Shown here: one piece after another, positions 1 through 13,750 of the stretch
How positions within the stretch are numbered: position 1 is the first letter of the stretch
How the letters are laid out: each line of letters starts with the position of its first letter
Source of the DNA: Sipunculus nudus
Lineage: Eukaryota; Annelida; Sipuncula; Golfingiida; Sipunculidae
Length of the DNA: 64,000 nt
NCBI GenBank assembly: GCA_026874595.1
Contig: CM049310.1
Location: 66,292,056 to 66,356,055 of the forward strand
Direction of reading: 5' to 3'
Made by a program: the position numbers and the translations under genes
The notes under the pieces: generated by a model
Seen by the model: only the letters and a program-made list of their open reading frames with translations
What the model was told of the DNA's origin: nothing
Database searches by the model: none

Positions 1-654
1 ATGTACCTTATAGGCAGCTTGACATGATAAAACTAAAAGTCTCGCCAAATCTCGCACCATTTCTTGCCAAACGAGAGTTTCCGAGATTTCATTAAATATG
101 ACCTACAGGCCGCATTTTTTTAACAGTGGCTTTGAAATTGATATATTTTCTGTCATTTATAAATATCTCGAAATCAATTTTTCATTTTTGGGAAATAGCC
201 ACCAGGGGGCGTGGTACATGAAACACTGTAACATATCATTTTTCTGCAATATCTCAAAAAATATTAAACGTGACACCATTTTTTTTTTGTGGTATCTGAA
301 ACTAGGAACATTGGCTTATTGCTCCGCACATGTAGCTTTGTACTGCCGTTACCATGGTTACCAAATTTTGGGGTAAAACGTGACAACTTGAAAATACGAA
401 GTTTACCTGCTTCTATCTCTGTTGATATTTGCCATAGAAAGGTCTGGTTTTCGGCGTTAGACAGCATCCGTCTAGTTCTTAGTCATTCAATCGCAAGTCT
501 CGTCATATCTCGCACCGTTTCTCGTGAAACGAGAACACGTGACCATTCAAAGAAATGCCTATAATTCTGTCATTTTTCACGCTACAGACACATGGTTTGC
601 AGCGCTGGATAGCAGCTGACACTCGCAGTCACATTCAGGGGTCACATTGTTAGT

Positions 655-800
655 CTCGTCAAATCTGGCGCCGTTTTTCGCCAAACCACGAAGACACGTG
701 CCGTCGCCGCAAGTGGCGGCAGGGTCCTTACGGTCGGCGGCCGGCGTGTGCAGCGGTCCGTGACGGCCTCTCCGGGCCCCATCTATTATCATACATGTTG
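655..800. repeat. CpG-rich island module, copy 1
   Basis: A GC- and CpG-dense stretch inside otherwise AT-rich satellite. It includes a short stem (GCCGC and GGCGGC around AAGT) and the blocks CGGCGGCCGGCG and TCTCCGGGCCCC. Equivalent copies lie at about 4,542-4,687, 8,427-8,572, 14,976-15,121 and 21,525-21,670. The module always sits just before a hairpin minisatellite. No gene family is recognised. Confidence 0.7.
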
Positions 801-820
801 GAGGCACAGTCACAACTTTA

Positions 821-1142
821 TTGCTTGCCGGAAATCTTCGATTTCGGCAAGCATGTTCGTCAGTTGCGTATGTCTGTTTGTCTGTTTGTCTGTTTGTTTG
901 TTTGTTGCTTGCCGGAAATCTTCGATTTCGGCAAGCATGTTCGTCAGTTGCGTATGTCTGTTTGTCTCTTTGTTTGTTTGTTGCTTGCCGGAAATCTTCG
1001 ATTTCGGCAAGCATGTTCGTCAGTTGCGTATGTCTGTTTGTCTTTTTGTTTGTTGCTTGCCGGAAATCTTCGATTTCGGCAAGCATGTTCGTCAGTTGCG
1101 TATGTCTGTTTGTCTCTTTGTCTGTTTGTTTGTTTGTTTGTC
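821..1142. repeat. Hairpin minisatellite, four units, with TTTG/TGTC tracts
   Basis: Four units start at 821, 905, 981 and 1,053. Each begins with an inverted repeat: arms GCTTGCCGGAAATC and GATTTCGGCAAGC around TTC, with one unpaired base. Each continues with GCATGTTCGTCAGTTGCGTA and then a variable TGTTTGTC/TTTG tract, which explains the uneven spacing. Four-unit copies recur at 4,708-5,029, 8,593-8,914, 15,142-15,463 and 21,691-22,012. Confidence 0.9.
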
Positions 1143-2279
1143 ACGACTCTCCAGGTCACACTTTTGCATCAATCAACTTGAAACTTACAGGCTTGATTGA
1201 CAAACCGATTTCTAGGTGCCCTATTGTTTTTGGTCAACATTGCTCCAAGGTCAAGGGTCAAGATCACGACAGGTATGGTTAACGGTTTTTGCACTATAAC
1301 TTCGCCATAAATAGGCTTATCCACTTCTGCAATAGCTCATTTTTTTCGTCATCATCTGGCCTTTCTTTTGACATGTAGCTTACTTAAATTTGCCGTTACC
1401 ATGGTTACATTTTTTGGGGAGGAATCATGGGATTTCGTGATATTTTTCAAATTTGCAGCAATCGTACTGATTATGAGATATTTTATGTAACACAAGAATA
1501 TCTCGAAATTGTTTTTTCAGATTTTGGAAATGGCCGCCAGGGGGCGTTGCAGATGAAAAAACATGAAAATTTGTTTTGGTGCTATACCTCCAGAACTATT
1601 AAACATTGGGCCATTTCCATCACAGCACCTTCAACTGGGGTCCATGGGCTTATTTTTGCGCATAGGTGCCAAAGTGCGCTATTGCCAGATTTCTCTATTT
1701 TTGGGGTAAAACTTTTGAATTTTGAAAATATGCAGTTTTCAGCTTCTAACTCTGTCAGTTTTTATGCTGGGGAGGTCATTTTTTTTGCATCTTGTAGCCC
1801 TTGGTGAGTTCTCGGTGATCCAATCAAAAATCTTGCAAAATCTCGCACTGTTTCTCGTCAAACGAGAGTCTTCGAGATTTCATTAAATATGATCTACAGG
1901 TTGCATTTTTTTAACAATGGCTTTGAAATTGATATATTTTGTGTTATTTATAAATATCTCGAAATCAGATTTTCATTTTTTGGAAATAGCCACCAGGGGG
2001 CGTGGTACATGAAACACTGTAACATATCATTTTTCTGCAATATCTAAAATAATTTTAAACATGGCACAATTTTTATCGTTGTATCTTAAACTAGGAACAT
2101 TGGCTTATTCCTCCGCACATGTAGCTTTGTGCTGCCGTTACCATGGTTACCAAATTTGTGGGTTAAACTTGACGATCTGAAAATATGCAGTTTTTGGCTT
2201 CTATCTCGGTTAATATTTATGTTTCTAGGGTCTAGTTTTTTGCATAAGGCTGCTTTTCCTTGGTTCTAAGTCATTCAAT

Positions 2280-3225
2280 TGCAAGTCTCGTCAAATTTCG
2301 CTCGGTTTATCATCAAACGAGAAAAAACGATATTTCACGGAAATGCTTATAACTCGGCGACTTTTACAGCTACACAGGTCTAGTTTTCGGCATTTCATAA
2401 CATATGACCAGCTTGACACGCCAGAAAAGAAATCAGGCCAAATCTCGCACCATATCTCGTCAAGCGAGAAAAAACGAGATATCATGGAAATGCTTATAAC
2501 TAGGCGACTTTTACAGCTACTCAGGTCTAGTTTTTGGCATTTGGTAACATTTGGCAAACTTGACATAGTAAAACTGCGATACTTGGCGAAATCTCGCACT
2601 ATATCTGGTCAAATGTGGAAAAACGAGATTTCACAGAAATGCATATAAGTCGGCGACTTTCACGGCTAGACAGGTCTAGTTTTTGGCATTCATAAACATT
2701 TGGACGGCTTGACATGACAAACCTGCAAGACTGGCCAAATCTCGCACCATATCTTGTCAAACGAGAAAACACGAGAGTACACGGAAATGCTTATAACTCG
2801 GCGACTTTTACAGCTAGACGGATCTAGTTTTCGCCATTTCGTAACGTTTGGCCGTCTTGACATAATAAAACTGCTCGTCTTGCCAAATCTCGTACTATAT
2901 CTCGTCAAGTGAGAAAAAACATGATTTCACGTAAATGCTGATAACACGGCGACTTTTGCAGCTAGACAGGTCTAGTTTCCGGCATTTTGTAATATTAGAC
3001 AAACTTGACATGACAAAACTGGAAATCTCGCCAAAGCTCGCACCATTTCCCGTCAAACGAGAAAACACGAGATTTCATGCAAATGCTTATAACTCAGCGG
3101 CTTTTATAGCTAGACAGGTCTAGTTTTCGGCATTTCATATCATTTGGCCAGCTTGACATGACAAACCTGAAAACGTCTCACTGCTTCTTGTTAAACGAGA
3201 TTAACGGGATTTCATGAAAAAAATT
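2280..3225. repeat. 148-bp satellite monomers, six degenerate copies
   Basis: The marker GGAAATGCTTATAACTCGGC and its variants occur near 2,339, 2,486, 2,634, 2,783, 2,932 and 3,080, giving spacings of 147-149 bp. Most monomers carry TCTCGTCAAACGAGA or a variant, and a TAGACAGGTCTAGTTTTCGGC block. Copies lie at about 6,167-7,112, 10,052-10,997, 16,601-17,546 and 23,150-24,095. Confidence 0.88.
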
Positions 3226-3415
3226 TTGAACTTGGTCCCTTTTACACTAGAAAGATATGCAGCTGTTAAAGGTCAGCATGCATAAATAAACATATTATCC
3301 GTTTCTGCTGCCCCCACAATGTTGCTCATTCATATGACTGTTTCTACATGCACTCTCTGTCTATCTGTCTGTATAATTTCCATTTCCGGCAAGCGCGTGA
3401 CCTCTGGTCATCTTG

Positions 3416-3523
3416 TTGCTTGCCGGAAATCTTCGATTTCGGCAAGCATGTTCGTCAGTTGCGTATGTCTGTTTGTCTGTTTGTCTGTTTGTTTGTTTGT
3501 TTGTTTGTTTGTTTGTTTGTTTG
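3416..3523. repeat. Hairpin minisatellite, single unit with long TTTG tract
   Basis: One hairpin unit as in 821-1142, followed by a long TTTG run ending at TTTGTCACGACTCTCC. It sits directly after TTTCCGGCAAGCGCGTGACC. A copy is at 7,303-7,410. In B1, B2 and C the matching place near 13,930, 20,478 and 24,285 has lost the hairpin and keeps only TTTG repeats. Confidence 0.88.
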
Positions 3524-3887
3524 TCACGACTCTCCAGGTCACATTTTTGCATCAATCAACTTGAAACTTACAGGCTTGATTGACAAACCGATTTCTAGGT
3601 GCCCTATTGTTTTTGGTCAACATTGCTCCAAGGTCAAGGTTCAAGGTCACGACAAGTATGGTTAACGGTTTTTGCACTATAACTTTGCCATAAATAGGCG
3701 TATCCACTTCTGCAATAGCTAATTTTTTTCGTCATCACCTGGCCTTTCTTCTGACATGTAGCTTACTTAAATTTGCCGTTACCATGGTTACATTTTTTTG
3801 GGCAAAAATCATGGAAATTGGAAATAACACGACCATTTTTTGTAACTTTGTCAATTTTTAAGCTACAGACGTCTGGTTTTGGTCATT

Positions 3888-6800
3888 ATGTACCTTATAG
3901 GCAGCTTGACATGATAAAACTAAAAGTCTCGCCAAATCTCGCACCATTTCTTGCCAAACGAGAGTTTCCGAGATTTCATTAAATATGACCTACAGGCCGC
4001 ATTTTTTTAACAGTGGCTTTGAAATTGATATATTTTCTGTCATTTATAAATATCTCGAAATCAATTTTTCATTTTTGGGAAATAGCCACCAGGGGGCGTG
4101 GTACATGAAACACTGTAACATATCATTTTTCTGCAATATCTCAAAAAATATTAAACGTGACACCATTTTTTTTTTGTGGTATCTGAAACTAGGAACATTG
4201 GCTTATTGCTCCGCACATGTAGCTTTGTACTGCCGTTACCATGGTTACCAAATTTTGGGGTAAAACGTGACAACTTGAAAATACGAAGTTTACCTGCTTC
4301 TATCTCTGTTGATATTTGCCATAGAAAGGTCTGGTTTTCGGCGTTAGACAGCATCCGTCTAGTTCTTAGTCATTCAATCGCAAGTCTCGTCATATCTCGC
4401 ACCGTTTCTCGTGAAACGAGAACACGTGACCATTCAAAGAAATGCCTATAATTCTGTCATTTTTCACGCTACAGACACATGGTTTGCAGCGCTGGATAGC
4501 AGCTGACACTCGCAGTCACATTCAGGGGTCACATTGTTAGTCTCGTCAAATCTGGCGCCGTTTTTCGCCAAACCACGAAGACACGTGCCGTCGCCGCAAG
4601 TGGCGGCAGGGTCCTTACGGTCGGCGGCCGGCGTGTGCAGCGGTCCGTGACGGCCTCTCCGGGCCCCATCTATTATCATACATGTCGGAGGCACAGTCAC
4701 AACTTTATTGCTTGCCGGAAATCTTCGATTTCGGCAAGCATGTTCGTCAGTTGCGTATGTCTGTTTGTCTGTTTGTCTGTTTGTTTGTTTGTTGCTTGCC
4801 GGAAATCTTCGATTTCGGCAAGCATGTTCGTCAGTTGCGTATGTCTGTTTGTCTCTTTGTTTGTTTGTTGCTTGCCGGAAATCTTCGATTTCGGCAAGCA
4901 TGTTCGTCAGTTGCGTATGTCTGTTTGTCTTTTTGTTTGTTGCTTGCCGGAAATCTTCGATTTCGGCAAGCATGTTCGTCAGTTGCGTATGTCTGTTTGT
5001 CTCTTTGTCTGTTTGTTTGTTTGTTTGTCACGACTCTCCAGGTCACACTTTTGCATCAATCAACTTGAAACTTACAGGCTTGATTGACAAACCGATTTCT
5101 AGGTGCCCTATTGTTTTTGGTCAACATTGCTCCAAGGTCAAGGGTCAAGGTCACGACAGGTATGGTTAACGGTTTTTGCACTATAACTTCGCCATAAATA
5201 GGCTTATCCACTTCTGCAATAGCTCATTTTTTTCGTCATCATCTGGCCTTTCTTTTGACATGTAGCTTACTTAAATTTGCCGTTACCATGGTTACATTTT
5301 TTGGGGAGGAATCATGGGATTTCGTGATATTTTTCAAATTTGCAGCAATCGTACTGATTATGAGATATTTTATGTAACACAAGAATATCTCGAAATTGTT
5401 TTTTCAGATTTTGGAAATGGCCGCCAGGGGGCGTTGCAGATGAAAAAACATGAAAATTTGTTTTGGTGCTATACCTCCAGAACTATTAAACATTGGGCCA
5501 TTTCCATCACAGCACCTTCAACTGGGGTCCATGGGCTTATTTTTGCGCATAGGTGCCAAAGTGCGCTATTGCCAGATTTCTCTATTTTTGGGGTAAAACT
5601 TTTGAATTTTGAAAATATGCAGTTTTTAGCTTCTAACTCTGTCAGTTTTTATGCTGGGGAGGTCATTTTTTTTGCATCTTGTAGCCCTTGGTGAGTTCTC
5701 GGTGATCCAATCAAAAATCTTGCAAAATCTCGCACTGTTTCTCGTCAAACGAGAGTCTTCGAGATTTCATTAAATATGATCTACAGGTTGCATTTTTTTA
5801 ACAATGGCTTTGAAATTGATATATTTTGTGTTATTTATAAATATCTCGAAATCAGATTTTCATTTTTTGGAAATAGCCACCAGGGGGCGTGGTACATGAA
5901 ACACTGTAACATATCATTTTTCTGCAATATCTAAAATAATTTTAAACATGGCACAATTTTTATCGTTGTATCTTAAACTAGGAACATTGGCTTATTCCTC
6001 CGCACATGTAGCTTTGTGCTGCCGTTACCATGGTTACCAAATTTGTGGGTTAAACTTGACGATCTGAAAATATGCAGTTTTTGGCTTCTATCTCGGTTAA
6101 TATTTATGTTTCTAGGGTCTAGTTTTTTGCATAAGGCTGCTTTTCCTTGGTTCTAAGTCATTCAATTGCAAGTCTCGTCAAATTTCGCTCGGTTTATCAT
6201 CAAACGAGAAAAAACGATATTTCACGGAAATGCTTATAACTCGGCGACTTTTACAGCTACACAGGTCTAGTTTTCGGCATTTCATAACATATGACCAGCT
6301 TGACACGCCAGAAAAGAAATCAGGCCAAATCTCGCACCATATCTCGTCAAGCGAGAAAAAACGAGATATCATGGAAATGCTTATAACTAGGCGACTTTTA
6401 CAGCTACTCAGGTCTAGTTTTTGGCATTTGGTAACATTTGGCAAACTTGACATAGTAAAACTGCGATACTTGGCGAAATCTCGCACTATATCTGGTCAAA
6501 TGTGGAAAAACGAGATTTCACAGAAATGCATATAAGTCGGCGACTTTCACGGCTAGACAGGTCTAGTTTTTGGCATTCATAAACATTTGGACGGCTTGAC
6601 ATGACAAACCTGCAAGACTGGCCAAATCTCGCACCATATCTTGTCAAACGAGAAAACACGAGAGTACACGGAAATGCTTATAACTCGGCGACTTTTACAG
6701 CTAGACGGATCTAGTTTTCGCCATTTCGTAACGTTTGGCCGTCTTGACATAATAAAACTGCTCGTCTTGCCAAATCTCGTACTATATCTCGTCAAGTGAG

Positions 6801-7774
6801 AAAAAACATGATTTCACGTAAATGCTGATAACACGGCGACTTTTGCAGCTAGACAGGTCTAGTTTCCGGCATTTTGTAATATTAGACAAACTTGACATGA
6901 CAAAACTGGAAATCTCGCCAAAGCTCGCACCATTTCCCGTCAAACGAGAAAACACGAGATTTCATGCAAATGCTTATAACTCAGCGGCTTTTATAGCTAG
7001 ACAGGTCTAGTTTTCGGCATTTCATATCATTTGGCCAGCTTGACATGACAAACCTGAAAACGTCTCACTGCTTCTTGTTAAACGAGATTAACGGGATTTC
7101 ATGAAAAAAATTTTGAACTTGGTCCCTTTTACACTAGAAAGATATGCAGCTGTTAAAGGTCAGCATGCATAAATAAACATATTATCCGTTTCTGCTGCCC
7201 CCACAATGTTGCTCATTCATATGACTGTTTCTACATGCACTCTCTGTCTATCTGTCTGTATAATTTCCATTTCCGGCAAGCGCGTGACCTCTGGTCATCT
7301 TGTTGCTTGCCGGAAATCTTCGATTTCGGCAAGCATGTTCGTCAGTTGCGTATGTCTGTTTGTCTGTTTGTCTGTTTGTTTGTTTGTTTGTTTGTTTGTT
7401 TGTTTGTTTGTCACGACTCTCCAGGTCACATTTTTGCATCAATCAACTTGAAACTTACAGGCTTGATTGACAAACCGATTTCTAGGTGCCCTATTGTTTT
7501 TGGTCAACATTGCTCCAAGGTCAAGGTTCAAGGTCACGACAAGTATGGTTAACGGTTTTTGCACTATAACTTTGCCATAAATAGGCGTATCCACTTCTGC
7601 AATAGCTAATTTTTTTCGTCATCACCTGGCCTTTCTTCTGACATGTAGCTTACTTAAATTTGCCGTTACCATGGTTACATTTTTTTGGGCAAAAATCATG
7701 GAAATTGGAAATAACACGACCATTTTTTGTAACTTTGTCAATTTTTAAGCTACAGACGTCTGGTTTTGGTCATT
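3888..7774. repeat. Macro-repeat copy A2 (3,887-bp unit)
   Basis: Near-identical tandem copy of A1 with the same module order and length. It carries T where A1 has C near 5,627 (in a TTTT[C/T]AGC context) and shares that T with the next copy, B1. The long T run near 4,166-4,176 matches A1 and is two bases longer than in the B copies. Confidence 0.93.
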
Positions 7775-10700
7775 ATGTACCTTATAGGCAGCTTGACATG
7801 ATAAAACTAAAAGTCTCGCCAAATCTCGCACCATTTCTTGCCAAACGAGAGTTTCCGAGATTTCATTAAATATGACCTACAGGCCGCATTTTTTTAACAG
7901 TGGCTTTGAAATTGATATATTTTCTGTCATTTATAAATATCTCGAAATCAATTTTTCATTTTTGGGAAATAGCCACCAGGGGGCGTGGTACATGAAACAC
8001 TGTAACATATCATTTTTCTGCAATATCTCAAAAAATATTAAACGTGACACCATTTTTTTTGTGGTATCTGAAACTAGGAACATTGGCTTATTGCTCCGCA
8101 CATGTAGCTTTGTACTGCCGTTACCATGGTTACCAAATTTTGGGGTAAAACGTGACAACTTGAAAATACGAAGTTTACCTGCTTCTATCTCTGTTGATAT
8201 TTGCCATAGAAAGGTCTGGTTTTCGGCGTTAGACAGCATCCGTCTAGTTCTTAGTCATTCAATCGCAAGTCTCGTCATATCTCGCACCGTTTCTCGTGAA
8301 ACGAGAACACGTGACCATTCAAAGAAATGCCTATAATTCTGTCATTTTTCACGCTACAGACACATGGTTTGCAGCGCTGGATAGCAGCTGACACTCGCAG
8401 TCACATTCAGGGGTCACATTGTTAGTCTCGTCAAATCTGGCGCCGTTTTTCGCCAAACCACGAAGACACGTGCCGTCGCCGCAAGTGGCGGCAGGGTCCT
8501 TACGGTCGGCGGCCGGCGTGTGCAGCGGTCCGTGACGGCCTCTCCGGGCCCCATCTATTATCATACATGTCGGAGGCACAGTCACAACTTTATTGCTTGC
8601 CGGAAATCTTCGATTTCGGCAAGCATGTTCGTCAGTTGCGTATGTCTGTTTGTCTGTTTGTCTGTTTGTTTGTTTGTTGCTTGCCGGAAATCTTCGATTT
8701 CGGCAAGCATGTTCGTCAGTTGCGTATGTCTGTTTGTCTCTTTGTTTGTTTGTTGCTTGCCGGAAATCTTCGATTTCGGCAAGCATGTTCGTCAGTTGCG
8801 TATGTCTGTTTGTCTTTTTGTTTGTTGCTTGCCGGAAATCTTCGATTTCGGCAAGCATGTTCGTCAGTTGCGTATGTCTGTTTGTCTCTTTGTCTGTTTG
8901 TTTGTTTGTTTGTCACGACTCTCCAGGTCACACTTTTGCATCAATCAACTTGAAACTTACAGGCTTGATTGACAAACCGATTTCTAGGTGCCCTATTGTT
9001 TTTGGTCAACATTGCTCCAAGGTCAAGGGTCAAGGTCACGACAGGTATGGTTAACGGTTTTTGCACTATAACTTCGCCATAAATAGGCTTATCCACTTCT
9101 GCAATAGCTCATTTTTTTCGTCATCATCTGGCCTTTCTTTTGACATGTAGCTTACTTAAATTTGCCGTTACCATGGTTACATTTTTTGGGGAGGAATCAT
9201 GGGATTTCGTGATATTTTTCAAATTTGCAGCAATCGTACTGATTATGAGATATTTTATGTAACACAAGAATATCTCGAAATTGTTTTTTCAGATTTTGGA
9301 AATGGCCGCCAGGGGGCGTTGCAGATGAAAAAACATGAAAATTTGTTTTGGTGCTATACCTCCAGAACTATTAAACATTGGGCCATTTCCATCACAGCAC
9401 CTTCAACTGGGGTCCATGGGCTTATTTTTGCGCATAGGTGCCAAAGTGCGCTATTGCCAGATTTCTCTATTTTTGGGGTAAAACTTTTGAATTTTGAAAA
9501 TATGCAGTTTTTAGCTTCTAACTCTGTCAGTTTTTATGCTGGGGAGGTCATTTTTTTTGCATCTTGTAGCCCTTGGTGAGTTCTCGGTGATCCAATCAAA
9601 AATCTTGCAAAATCTCGCACTGTTTCTCGTCAAACGAGAGTCTTCGAGATTTCATTAAATATGATCTACAGGTTGCATTTTTTTAACAATGGCTTTGAAA
9701 TTGATATATTTTGTGTTATTTATAAATATCTCGAAATCAGATTTTCATTTTTTGGAAATAGCCACCAGGGGGCGTGGTACATGAAACACTGTAACATATC
9801 ATTTTTCTGCAATATCTAAAATAATTTTAAACATGGCACAATTTTTATCGTTGTATCTTAAACTAGGAACATTGGCTTATTCCTCCGCACATGTAGCTTT
9901 GTGCTGCCGTTACCATGGTTACCAAATTTGTGGGTTAAACTTGACGATCTGAAAATATGCAGTTTTTGGCTTCTATCTCGGTTAATATTTATGTTTCTAG
10001 GGTCTAGTTTTTTGCATAAGGCTGCTTTTCCTTGGTTCTAAGTCATTCAATTGCAAGTCTCGTCAAATTTCGCTCGGTTTATCATCAAACGAGAAAAAAC
10101 GATATTTCACGGAAATGCTTATAACTCGGCGACTTTTACAGCTACACAGGTCTAGTTTTCGGCATTTCATAACATATGACCAGCTTGACACGCCAGAAAA
10201 GAAATCAGGCCAAATCTCGCACCATATCTCGTCAAGCGAGAAAAAACGAGATATCATGGAAATGCTTATAACTAGGCGACTTTTACAGCTACTCAGGTCT
10301 AGTTTTTGGCATTTGGTAACATTTGGCAAACTTGACATAGTAAAACTGCGATACTTGGCGAAATCTCGCACTATATCTGGTCAAATGTGGAAAAACGAGA
10401 TTTCACAGAAATGCATATAAGTCGGCGACTTTCACGGCTAGACAGGTCTAGTTTTTGGCATTCATAAACATTTGGACGGCTTGACATGACAAACCTGCAA
10501 GACTGGCCAAATCTCGCACCATATCTTGTCAAACGAGAAAACACGAGAGTACACGGAAATGCTTATAACTCGGCGACTTTTACAGCTAGACGGATCTAGT
10601 TTTCGCCATTTCGTAACGTTTGGCCGTCTTGACATAATAAAACTGCTCGTCTTGCCAAATCTCGTACTATATCTCGTCAAGTGAGAAAAAACATGATTTC

Positions 10701-11187
10701 ACGTAAATGCTGATAACACGGCGACTTTTGCAGCTAGACAGGTCTAGTTTCCGGCATTTTGTAATATTAGACAAACTTGACATGACAAAACTGGAAATCT
10801 CGCCAAAGCTCGCACCATTTCCCGTCAAACGAGAAAACACGAGATTTCATGCAAATGCTTATAACTCAGCGGCTTTTATAGCTAGACAGGTCTAGTTTTC
10901 GGCATTTCATATCATTTGGCCAGCTTGACATGACAAACCTGAAAACGTCTCACTGCTTCTTGTTAAACGAGATTAACGGGATTTCATGAAAAAAATTTTG
11001 AACTTGGTCCCTTTTACACTAGAAAGATATGCAGCTGTTAAAGGTCAGCATGCATAAATAAACATATTATCCGTTTCTGCTGCCCCCACAATGTTGCTCA
11101 TTCATATGACTGTTTCTACATGCACTCTCTGTCTATCTGTCTGTATAATTTCCATTTCCGGCAAGCGCGTGACCTCTGGTCATCTTG

Positions 11188-11381
11188 TTGCTTGCCGGAA
11201 ATCTTCGATTTCGGCAAGCATGTTCGTCAGTTGCGTATGTCTGTTTGTCTGTTTGTCTGTTTGTTTGTTGCTTGCCGGAAATCTTCGATTTCGGCAAGCA
11301 TGTTCGTCAGTTGCGTATGTCTGTTTGTCTTTTTGTTTGTTTGTTTGTTTGTTTGTTTGTTTGTTTGTTTGTTTGTTTGTC
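11188..11381. repeat. Hairpin minisatellite, two units (B1)
   Basis: Two hairpin units start at 11,188 and 11,268 and are followed by a long TTTG tract. The matching array in B2 (17,737-17,925) has its second unit at 17,813, a four-base shorter spacer. This looks like replication slippage by one TTTG unit. Confidence 0.88.
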
Positions 11382-11699
11382 ACGACTCTCCAGGTCACAC
11401 TTTTGCATCAATCAACTTGAAACTTATAGGCTTAAATGAGAAACCGATTTCTAGGTGCCCTATTGTTTTTGGTCAACATTGCTCCAAGGTCAAGGGTCAA
11501 GGTCACGACAGGTATGGTTAACGGTTTTTGCACTATAACTTCGCCATAAATAGGCTTATCCACTTCTGCAATAGCTCATTTTTTTCGTCATCACGTGGCC
11601 TTTCTTTTGACATGTAGCTTACTTAAATTGGCCGTTACCATGGTTACATTTTTCGGGCAAAAATCATGGAAATTGGAAATAACACGACCATTTTTTGTA

Positions 11700-13750
11700 A
11701 CTTTGTCAGTTTTTAAGCTAGGCAGATCTAGTTTTCGGCATTTTGTTCCACATGACCAGCTTGACACGACAGAACTGAAAGTCACGCCAAATCTCGCGCC
11801 ATATCTCGTGAAACGAGAAAAAAACGAGACTTCGCGGAAATGCTTATAACTCGGCGACTTTTACAGCTAGACAGGTCTGGTTTTCGGCATTTCGTTCCAC
11901 CAAACAAGCTTGACACGACAGAGCTGCAAGACAGGCCAAATCTCGCACCGTATCTCGTCAAACGAGAAAACACGGGATTTCACGGAAATGCTTATAACTG
12001 GGCCAGTTTTACAGCTAGACACGTCTGGTTTTCGGCATTTAGTTCCACTAGACCAGCTTGACACGACAGATATGCAAGTGCCGTTACCATGGTTACATTT
12101 TTTGGGCAAAAATCATGGAAATTGGAAATAACACGACCATTTTTTGTAACTTTGTCAGTTTTTAAGCTAGGCAGATCTAGTTTTCGGCATTTTGTTACAC
12201 ATGACCAGCTTGACACCACAGAACTGAAAGTCACGCCAAATCTCGCGCCATATCTCGTCAAACGAGAAAAAACGAGACTTCGCGGAAATGCTTATAACTC
12301 GGCGACTTTTACAGCTAGACAGGTCTGGTTTTCGGCATTTCGTTCCACCAAACAAGCTTGACACGACAGAGCTGAAAGACAGGCCGAATCTCGCACCGTA
12401 TCTCGTCAAACGAGAAAACACGGGATTTCACGGAAATGCTTATAACTGGGCCAGTTTTACAGCTAGACACGTCTGGTTTTCGGCATTTAGTTCCACTAGA
12501 CCAGCTTGACACGACAGATATGCAAGTCTGGCAAAATCTCGCACCGTATCTCGTCAAACGAGAAAACACGAAATTTCACGGAAATGCTTACAACTCGGCC
12601 AGTTTTACAGCTAGACACGTCTGGTTTCCGGCATTTCCTTCCACATGACCAGCTTGACACGATAGATGTGCAAGTCAGGCCAAATTTCACACCCTATCTC
12701 GTCAAACGAGAAAACACGAGATTTCACGGAAATGCTAATAACTCGGCGAGTTTTACAGCTAGACAGGTCTAGTTTTCGGCATTTTGTTTCACATGACCCG
12801 CTGGACATGACAGAAATGAAAGTCAGGCCGAATGTCGCACCGTATCTCGTCAAACGAGAAAACATGAGATTTCACGGCATTGGTTATAACTCGGCGAGTT
12901 TTACAGATAGACACGTCTGGTTTTCGGCATTTTGTTCCACTAGACCAGCTTGACACGACAGACATGCATGTCAGGCAAAATCTCGCACCGTATCCCGTCA
13001 AACGAGAAAACACGAGATTTCACGGAACTGCAGCTAGACAGGTCTAGTTTTCGGCATTTAGTTCCACATGACCCGCTTGACATGACAAACCTGCAAGACT
13101 GGCCAAATCTCGCACCATATCTCGTCAAACGATAAAAAAGGAGATTTCACAGAAATGCTAATAACTCGGCGACTTTTACAGCTAGACAGATGTAGTTTTC
13201 GCCATTTCATAACATTTAGAGAGTTTGATATGACAAATCTACAAGACTGGCCAAATCCTGCACCATATCTCGTCAAACGAGAAAACACGAGAGTACATGG
13301 AAATGCTTATAACTCGGCGACTTTTACAGCTAGACGGATCTAGTTTTCGCCATTTCGTAACGTTTGGCCGTCTTGACATAATAAAACTGCTGGTCTTGCC
13401 AAATCTCGTACTTTATCTCGTCAAGCGAGAAAAAAACATGATTTCACGTAAATGCTGTTAACACGGCGACTTTTGCAGCTAGACAGGTCTAGTTTCTGGC
13501 ATTTTGTAATATTTGACAAACCTGATATGACAAAACTGGAAATCTCGCCAAAGCTCGCACCATTTCCCGTCAAACGAGATAACACGAGATTTCATGCAAA
13601 TGCTTATAACTCAGCGGCTTTTATAGCTAGACAGGTCTAGTTTTCGGCATTTCATATCATTTGGCCAGCTTGACATGACAAACCTTAAAACGTCTCACTG
13701 CTTCTTGTCAAACGAGATTAACGGGATTTCATGAAAACATTTTGAACTTG
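11700..13750. repeat. 148-bp satellite array, long form (B1)
   Basis: The monomer marker recurs at 11,837, 11,984, 12,284, 12,432, 12,580, 12,728 and 12,876, then in shorter or variant monomers to about 13,750. One interval is about 300 bp because a CCGTTACCATGGTTAC segment is inserted at about 12,080-12,160. Almost every monomer keeps TCTCGTCAAACGAGA. The B2 copy is at about 18,249-20,299. Confidence 0.9.

Larger units (their letters stand above)
1..3887. repeat. Macro-repeat copy A1 (3,887-bp unit)
   Basis: The first bases of the window recur at 3,888 and 7,775, giving a period of exactly 3,887 bp. The unit contains in order: a segment with CCACCAGGGGGCG (199-211), a CpG-rich island (about 655-800), a four-unit hairpin minisatellite (821-1142), two further GGGGGCG-box segments (about 1534 and 1990), six 148-bp-type monomers (about 2280-3225), and a one-unit hairpin plus long TTTG tract (3416-3523). 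Differences from copy A2 seen by eye are few, for example near 797, 1261 and 1740. The phase is arbitrary because the window starts inside the array. No coding capacity is credited. Confidence 0.93.

Noticed and set aside
821-1142. CRISPR-like array: palindromic repeats of about 33 bases at 72-84 bp spacing.
   Set aside because: The intervening sequences are copies of each other plus microsatellite, not unique spacers. There are no cas genes and the DNA is eukaryotic.
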